47,369 nt of DNA, from contig PUOJ01000138.1 in the NCBI GenBank assembly GCA_003552075.1, positions 1 to 47,369 of the forward strand, in the 5' to 3' direction. Source of the stretch: Bacteroidales bacterium. GTDB taxonomy: Bacteria; Bacteroidota; Bacteroidia; Bacteroidales; UBA7960. Below are positions 43,478-47,369 of this stretch, piece by piece. The notes under the pieces were generated by a model. It was not told the origin of the DNA and did no database searches. It saw nothing but the letters and a program-made list of their open reading frames with translations. Position numbers and translations under genes: made by a program. The number at the start of each line of letters is the position of its first letter. The first letter of the stretch is position 1.

Positions 43478-43510
43478 CAAAGATAGTGACTTCTTTTAGG
43501 AAAGGACAAA
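43478..43510 (-). promoter_or_regulatory. probable wecB promoter (-7 and -33)
   Basis: On the minus strand TTTG (complement of 43507-43510) is followed after 21 bases by TATCTTTG (complement of 43478-43485), both exact consensus matches. The -33 element is contributed by the first unit of the octamer repeat tract. The leader to the ATG is about 70 bases. Confidence 0.55.
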
Positions 43511-43620
43511 AAGACGAAAGGACGAAAGACAAAAGGACGAAAAGACAAAATGACAAAAGGACGAAAGGTCAAAAAGTCAAAAAGTCAAAAAGTCGAAAGG
43601 TCAAAAAGTCGGGGTATGCG
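43499..43620. repeat. octamer tandem repeat tract upstream of wecB
   Basis: About 14 head-to-tail units such as GGACAAAA, AGACGAAA, GGACGAAA, TGACAAAA, GGTCAAAA and AGTCAAAA, all 8 bases except one of 7. The tract ends AAGTCGGGGTATGC, the same ending as the 33709-33760 block, and lies in the same orientation 9.8 kb away. Confidence 0.85.
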
Positions 43621-43661
43621 GTGGGGTTGGGAGTGATTGGGTGGTCTTGAGGTTTGCATTT

Positions 43662-43684
43662 GGATGTGGGATGTTAGATGTTGG
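43662..43684. repeat. short GATGTTRG-type repeat
   Basis: GGATGTGG, GATGTTA and GATGTTGG lie head to tail with a 7-8 base period. It is only three units long and could be chance. Confidence 0.3.
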
Positions 43685-43712
43685 CAGGAAGATTGATTTG
43701 AAGGGGATTGAT

Positions 43713-43720
43713 TACATTTG
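43713..43720 (+). promoter_or_regulatory. candidate -7 element for aroK
   Basis: TACATTTG matches TAnnTTTG exactly, 13 bases before the aroK ATG. The nearest TTTG upstream is only 12 bases away, so the -33 element is not confirmed. The very short leader fits the internal ATG. Confidence 0.35.
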
Positions 43721-43733
43721 TAAAAAATGGCCA

Positions 43734-44237
43734 ATGCGGATTTACCTGGTTGGATTTATGGGTAGCGGGAAGAGTACCCTGGGAAAGCGGCTTGCACGCA
43801 AGCTGGATTATCCTTTTATGGACCTGGACACAGAGATTGAAGTGGCTGCCGGGAAAAGCGTAGCGGCGATCTTTGATGCACATGGTGAAGATTGGTTCCG
43901 CGAAAAGGAACGGGAGCTGCTTCACCGGACGGTGGACTTGTCGCGCGGGGTAATCGCCACGGGTGGAGGCACGCCGTATTACTTTGACAACATGGACTTC
44001 ATGAATGCGCACGGGGTAACCGTTTACCTGAAAATGAGTCCGCTAAGCCTGGTTCATCGACTGGAATACGCGCGAAAAAAAAGGCCTTTGGTTTCTGATC
44101 TGAAAGGGGAGGAGCTGTCCAGGTTCGTCCGTGAAAAACTGGAAAGCCGCGCGCCTTTCTACAACAGGGCGCACTGCATCATCAAGGGCGAGTCGGCCAA
44201 ACCCGCACAGGTCGCAGCCCTGGTGTTTGGCGCTTAA
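43734..44237 (+). CDS. aroK: shikimate kinase AroK
   Basis: AroK phosphorylates shikimate with ATP in the aromatic amino acid pathway. The 167-residue product has the P-loop GFMGSGKSTLGKRLA at residues 7-21, the DLDTEIE magnesium/shikimate site, FREKERELL, the ATGGGTP shikimate-binding loop and ARKKRPLV in the lid. The frame is open from 43641, but the upstream part is repeat-like sequence; the ATG at 43734 starts exactly at the conserved first strand and gives the usual length. It is divergent from wecB and converges with the yqgE-like gene. Confidence 0.94.
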   Translation: MRIYLVGFMGSGKSTLGKRLARKLDYPFMDLDTEIEVAAGKSVAAIFDAHGEDWFREKERELLHRTVDLSRGVIATGGGTPYYFDNMDFMNAHGVTVYLKMSPLSLVHRLEYARKKRPLVSDLKGEELSRFVREKLESRAPFYNRAHCIIKGESAKPAQVAALVFGA

Positions 44238-44366
44238 AGGCTTCGCACTGCAGTAAGATTATTGCGTTTGTCTACACCACACTGCCGCGATAATTTCTTA
44301 ATGAAAAGCAGTAAAAAATTCGCTGATATCATGCTATCCAGCTCAATCTGAGCAATGAATGGCATC

Positions 44367-44936
44367 CTAATTAAGAATGGGATCGGAGGGGAAATTGGCC
44401 CAAATGGCATAGTCGTTGCCCATTTCTTTAAGCATATTGCTCCACAGCTTTTCAGGGTGCCGTGCCATGACGGTATCGAGGCTGCATTGGGTGACCACCC
44501 AGGACTTTTCCTTCATTTCCCTTTCCAGCTGCTTGGGTTCCCAGCCTGAATAACCGATAAAGAAGCGTACTTCTTCCGGGGTAACCAGCTTCAGACTGAT
44601 GAGTTCCATGAGTTTTTCAATCTCGCCGCCCCAGTACAACCCTGGTATGATCTCTATGCTGCCCGGCACTTTGTCGCCAAGGGTATGGACGTAAAACAGA
44701 CGCTCGGGATGCACGGGCCCGCCAAGGAAAAGGGGGAAGTCATTTTCCGGAAACTCCTTTACGACCTGGTTAAGCTTTAGATGGATGGGTTTATTGAGGA
44801 TCAGTCCGATGGTGCCTTCTTCATTGTGGTGTTCCACCAGCAGTACCACACTGCGCCCGAAATAGAAATCGCGCAATGCCGGTTCGCTGATCAACAGCTT
44901 GCCGCTGGATGGTATGTATTTTTTTTTCTCTGCCAT
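44367..44936 (-). CDS. YqgE/AlgH family protein
   Basis: A 189-residue product of the YqgE/AlgH family (DUF179). Visible family features are the N-terminal GKLLISEPALRD, GTIGLILNKPI, LFLGGPVHPERLF, a PGLYWGGEIEKL segment and RFFIGYSGWEPKQLE. The biochemical function of the family is not settled; AlgH was named for an effect on alginate regulation in Pseudomonas, which should not be transferred here. It is cytoplasmic, with no signal peptide or membrane segment. It lies between convergent aroK (129 bases) and divergent murL (141 bases). Confidence 0.92.
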   Translation of the reverse strand: MAEKKKYIPSSGKLLISEPALRDFYFGRSVVLLVEHHNEEGTIGLILNKPIHLKLNQVVKEFPENDFPLFLGGPVHPERLFYVHTLGDKVPGSIEIIPGLYWGGEIEKLMELISLKLVTPEEVRFFIGYSGWEPKQLEREMKEKSWVVTQCSLDTVMARHPEKLWSNMLKEMGNDYAIWANFPSDPILN

Positions 44937-44983
44937 ATCAATCGATGAAATTTTGAAGCAGCGCCTCCTCTCAGGGATTTTCG

Positions 44984-44991
44984 TAATTTTG
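44984..44991 (+). promoter_or_regulatory. candidate -7 element for murL
   Basis: TAATTTTG matches TAnnTTTG, 86 bases before the murL ATG. A TTTG at 44952-44955 is 28 bases upstream, longer than usual. Confidence 0.3.
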
Positions 44992-45077
44992 ATGCGTTGT
45001 TCAATCAGGTAACAACAAAAACTTTGCCATTGTTCACTAAGGGAGCAGGGGGCTTTTGACCTTTATACATCTATATC

Positions 45078-46520
45078 ATGTCAACCTGGGATCGTAAGGA
45101 GGTGTATGACGCGTTGCGCGGTGAGTATCCGGTATTCTCCTACAAAGACGCTGAAATCCGTCAGGAAGATGGGAAGTCTGCGGTAGGATTTGTTTTTGAA
45201 GCCGGTGACCGGCATCGTTTTACCCCACGCTGGCGTATACATTATGGGCAATGGTTGCCAAAGATCATGGCGCCAGGGCTTCCGGATGAGGCTTGGGCAT
45301 TTCACCTGGGCATGATCGAGATGATCAGCTATTGGAAGGCTTTTTGCTCCCCGCAAATCGAGATACACCGTGGTGCATTGACCGCGGATCAGGCGCAGTG
45401 GTGGTTTAAGCTCTACCAGCACGGGCTGGGTGAGTTTTTTCATACCAATGGGATGGAAATACCGGGAGAGGAAATGCTGTCATTCACTTCTCCTGGCGGC
45501 GACCCCAAGGAAGCACCGCACAGGCCTTTTAAGATGCATGAAGAAGAACCGGATACCGATTATATATCAGGTGCGGTGCTGGTGCCCGTAGGCGGAGGCA
45601 AGGATTCCGCAGTCACACTTGAGCTGTTGAAAAAGGCCGGTTTTCAGATTATCCCCTTTGTAATCAACCCCAGGGGCGCCACGGAGGGCGTGCTGAACCA
45701 GGCAGGATTTGCTTCCGGCGATACCGTCACGATGGACAGGCGAATCGACCCCCTGTTGCTGGAGCTGAATGCACAGGGCTTTCTCAATGGCCACACCCCG
45801 TTTTCCGCCATGCTGGCTTTTGCTTCTGCTTACGTGGCTTCCAGGCTGGGTGTCCGGCACATCGCGCTGTCGAACGAGTCGAGTGCAAACGAGCCATCGG
45901 TTCCAGGAACAAAGGTCAACCACCAATACAGCAAATCCCTTGAGTTTGAGCAGGACTTCAGGCAGTACATGCACGCGCACGTAGATCAGCAAATCGGTTA
46001 TTTCAGCTTGCTGCGGCCACTGAACGAGCTGCAGATCGCTGCCCTTTTTTCGAGCTTCAAGCATTACCACCAGGTGTTCCGCAGCTGCAATGCCGGCAGC
46101 AAAGAAAACCGCTGGTGCTGTAAATGTGCCAAATGCCTCTTTACCTATGTCATCCTCTCCCCGTTTTTGTACGAACAGCAGCTACAGGAGGTCTTCGGCA
46201 AGAACCTGCTGGTGGATCCTGACTTGCAAGTGATGCTTTTTGACCTATGCGGGGATGGAGCCAATAAACCTTTTGAGTGCGTGGGAACCACCGATGAGGT
46301 GAATGCGGCGCTGGTGCATGTGATCCGGCGTCTTGAATCCCGCGGGACATCACTTCCCCTGCTGCTGGAGGCCTACCGCAGGAGCCACCTTTGGGACAAA
46401 TACAAGGAAAAGGACATCCGGGAGCACCTCCGGCAGTTTGATAAGGCGCATTGCCTGGATGATCACTTTGAAGCCTTGGTGTTGAATGCTCTCGAGGGGG
46501 TTGATAGAAGATTGGTGTGA
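45078..46520 (+). CDS. murL: MurL-like UDP-MurNAc-L-Ala-L-Glu epimerase
   Basis: A 480-residue product that I assign to MurL, the ATP-dependent enzyme that epimerises the terminal L-Glu of UDP-MurNAc-L-Ala-L-Glu to D-Glu, known from Xanthomonas. It has an N-terminal domain of about 160 residues and then a PP-loop ATPase-like core opening with LVPVGGGKDSAVTLELL (G172-S177), consistent with ATP cleavage to AMP. Next come SNESSANEPS and a cysteine-rich SCNAGSKENRWCCKCAKC segment resembling the zinc site of QueC-type enzymes. The next gene is a MurD-type ligase with MurD2-like motifs, matching the murL-murD2 partnership. The alternative is another PP-loop enzyme; the neighbour makes that less likely. 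The ATG at 45078 is the first in frame. Confidence 0.82.
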   Translation: MSTWDRKEVYDALRGEYPVFSYKDAEIRQEDGKSAVGFVFEAGDRHRFTPRWRIHYGQWLPKIMAPGLPDEAWAFHLGMIEMISYWKAFCSPQIEIHRGALTADQAQWWFKLYQHGLGEFFHTNGMEIPGEEMLSFTSPGGDPKEAPHRPFKMHEEEPDTDYISGAVLVPVGGGKDSAVTLELLKKAGFQIIPFVINPRGATEGVLNQAGFASGDTVTMDRRIDPLLLELNAQGFLNGHTPFSAMLAFASAYVASRLGVRHIALSNESSANEPSVPGTKVNHQYSKSLEFEQDFRQYMHAHVDQQIGYFSLLRPLNELQIAALFSSFKHYHQVFRSCNAGSKENRWCCKCAKCLFTYVILSPFLYEQQLQEVFGKNLLVDPDLQVMLFDLCGDGANKPFECVGTTDEVNAALVHVIRRLESRGTSLPLLLEAYRRSHLWDKYKEKDIREHLRQFDKAHCLDDHFEALVLNALEGVDRRLV

Positions 46521-46677
46521 ATTTTTAGCCAATGGCGAGGAGAGGGGAAAGAAGGCATGCCAGGGATGGGATGCTGATTTGATGTGGGCATGCGGTTTGG
46601 ATTTTTTTGCATGGTGTGTAATGTGATAATAGCTGGTACCAGGAAAAGTAAAACCCGAAGGATTTGCTGATCCGATT

Positions 46678-46717
46678 GACATTTAGACTTTATGACATTC
46701 AGACTTTTATACATTAA
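46678..46717. repeat. octamer-period repeat directly before murD2
   Basis: Five units of exactly 8 bases (GACATTTA, GACTTTAT, GACATTCA, GACTTTTA, TACATTAA) end 7 bases before the ATG of the MurD-type gene, where a ribosome binding site would normally be. No Shine-Dalgarno sequence is visible. Confidence 0.55.
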
Positions 46718-46724
46718 TTAAACC

Positions 46725-47369
46725 ATGATGGTTCAGGCATTCTTCCAGAAACTTTTCTCCGGTAAGCGGGTGGCGATCCTGGGATTCGGACGGGAAGGGC
46801 AGGCTACCCACAGGCTGCTTTCCAGGTTGGTGCCGGATGCGCACCTGATTATATGCGACCGCAACCCGGATACTGTGTTGCCGGATGACGATGACAAGGA
46901 AGCAGCTACGGCAGACCTTCGTATTGGCCCCGATTACCTGACGGACATCGCGACAGCCGATTTCATCATCAAATCCCCAGGCATACCTTTTACAGTCCTT
47001 GAAGGAATAGAATTGCGGGGTGTCATTACTTCGCAAACGGAGCTATTTCTCTCACTGTTCCGTAAGCAGGTGATCGGCATCACGGGCACCAAGGGCAAGA
47101 GCACCACCGCCAGCCTGTTGTATCATATGTTTCAGGAGGGAGAAAAAGATGTGGTGCTGCTGGGTAACATCGGTGTACCCTGTTTTGATCGGATTGATCT
47201 CATCCGGGAAGACACCCTCATCGTATTTGAGATGAGCAGCCACCAGCTGGAGGGCTTACAGGTCTCTCCTTCAACAGCCATCCTGCTGAATATTTTTGAA
47301 GAGCACCTGGATCATTATGCCAGCTATGAAGATTACCAGCAAGCCAAGCTGAACATCCTGCGCTGGCAG
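46725..47369 (+). CDS. murD: MurD-type ligase (probable MurD2), C-terminus cut by window edge
   Basis: The frame is open from the ATG at 46725 to the right edge, 215 codons. It has the N-terminal Rossmann loop VAILGFGREGQAT (residues 15-27), KSPGIPF, the ATP-binding loop GITGTKGKSTTASLL, LLGNIGVP, EMSSHQLEGL and LLNIFEEHLDHYASYEDY. This is a Mur ligase of the MurD group, roughly the first half of a protein of about 450 residues. Standard MurD has GTNGKT(T) and SSFQL; the GTKGKST and SSHQL here fit the divergent MurD2 type, which adds L-Glu to UDP-MurNAc-L-Ala. It lies 204 bases after murL. A canonical MurD that adds D-Glu remains possible until residues are compared with the Xanthomonas enzyme. 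Confidence 0.85.
   Translation, partial: MMVQAFFQKLFSGKRVAILGFGREGQATHRLLSRLVPDAHLIICDRNPDTVLPDDDDKEAATADLRIGPDYLTDIATADFIIKSPGIPFTVLEGIELRGVITSQTELFLSLFRKQVIGITGTKGKSTTASLLYHMFQEGEKDVVLLGNIGVPCFDRIDLIREDTLIVFEMSSHQLEGLQVSPSTAILLNIFEEHLDHYASYEDYQQAKLNILRWQ

Larger units (their letters stand above)
43403..43733. other. divergent wecB/aroK intergenic region
   Basis: 331 bases with no credible gene. Contents in order are the wecB promoter, an octamer tandem repeat tract, a G/T-rich stretch, a short GATGTTRG-type repeat and an aroK -7 match. Open frames across the repeats give low-complexity Lys/Arg peptides and are rejected. Confidence 0.65.

Noticed and set aside
43414-43650. 78-residue Lys/Arg-rich frame between wecB and aroK
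   Set aside because: It is again translated octamer repeat sequence overlapping the wecB promoter.
1-47369. tRNA, rRNA, insertion sequences, integrases or prophage genes
   Set aside because: No cloverleaf-like, rRNA-like, transposase or integrase sequence was recognised by reading; a tRNAscan or Infernal run would be decisive.

Overview
The window is ordinary bacterial chromosome with about 30 genes, no mobile element, no RNA gene and no CRISPR array. Gene content points to the Bacteroidota, most likely an anaerobic or facultative Bacteroidales/Marinilabiliales-type lineage. The evidence is a fused FeoA-FeoB, a fused alpha/beta E1 dehydrogenase, S9 and amidohydrolase secreted enzymes, a Bacteroidota-style ComEC, several TAnnTTTG (-7) promoter elements, and few recognisable Shine-Dalgarno sites. 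Assignment below phylum is inference.

Layout. Positions 1-653: 5' part of a YugP-like membrane zinc peptidase (truncated by the left edge). 926-3093: surE, a small membrane protein and lpxB, closely packed. 3385-5634: comEC. 5835-6842 (minus): secreted glucosaminidase with two LysM domains. 7015-11970: rsmG, recA, an S9 peptidase and a VanY-type carboxypeptidase with a histidine-rich linker. 12162-20507 (minus): mobA, feoAB, a coiled-coil lipoprotein and two adjacent secreted amidohydrolase-family genes. 20715-22835: fused E1 of a 2-oxoacid dehydrogenase. 22915-29495 (minus): a redox operon of a NuoE/HydC-like subunit, a NuoF/HydB-like subunit, a 1229-residue ferredoxin/GltD/formate-dehydrogenase-like fusion and a rubrerythrin-like protein. 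29820-32078 (minus): Pif1-type helicase. 32250-42287: two glutamate dehydrogenases of opposite cofactor type bracketing two tandem giant proteins that join receiver domains to a PPDK/PEP-synthase-like nucleotide-binding domain. 42329-44936: wecB, aroK and a YqgE/AlgH protein. 45078-47369: a MurL-like glutamate epimerase followed by a MurD-type ligase cut by the right edge.

Three places stand out. First, murL-murD2 suggests peptidoglycan D-glutamate made by epimerising UDP-MurNAc-Ala-L-Glu instead of by glutamate racemase. Second, the receiver-PPDK pair keeps one intact receiver per protein and one degenerate receiver with the same substitutions in both, lacks any recognisable phosphohistidine and PEP-barrel domains, and ends in a conserved GPGRWG domain; I know of no assigned function. 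Third, the redox operon has a formate-dehydrogenase-like module without the catalytic Cys/Sec-His segment or C-terminal pterin-binding domain, which suggests a repurposed, perhaps electron-bifurcating, transhydrogenase.

A fourth, non-coding theme is a set of degenerate tandem repeats with a period of 8 bases in at least four intergenic places. Unit sequences differ but the period is shared. One tract overlaps the likely wecB promoter and another sits directly before the murD2 start codon.
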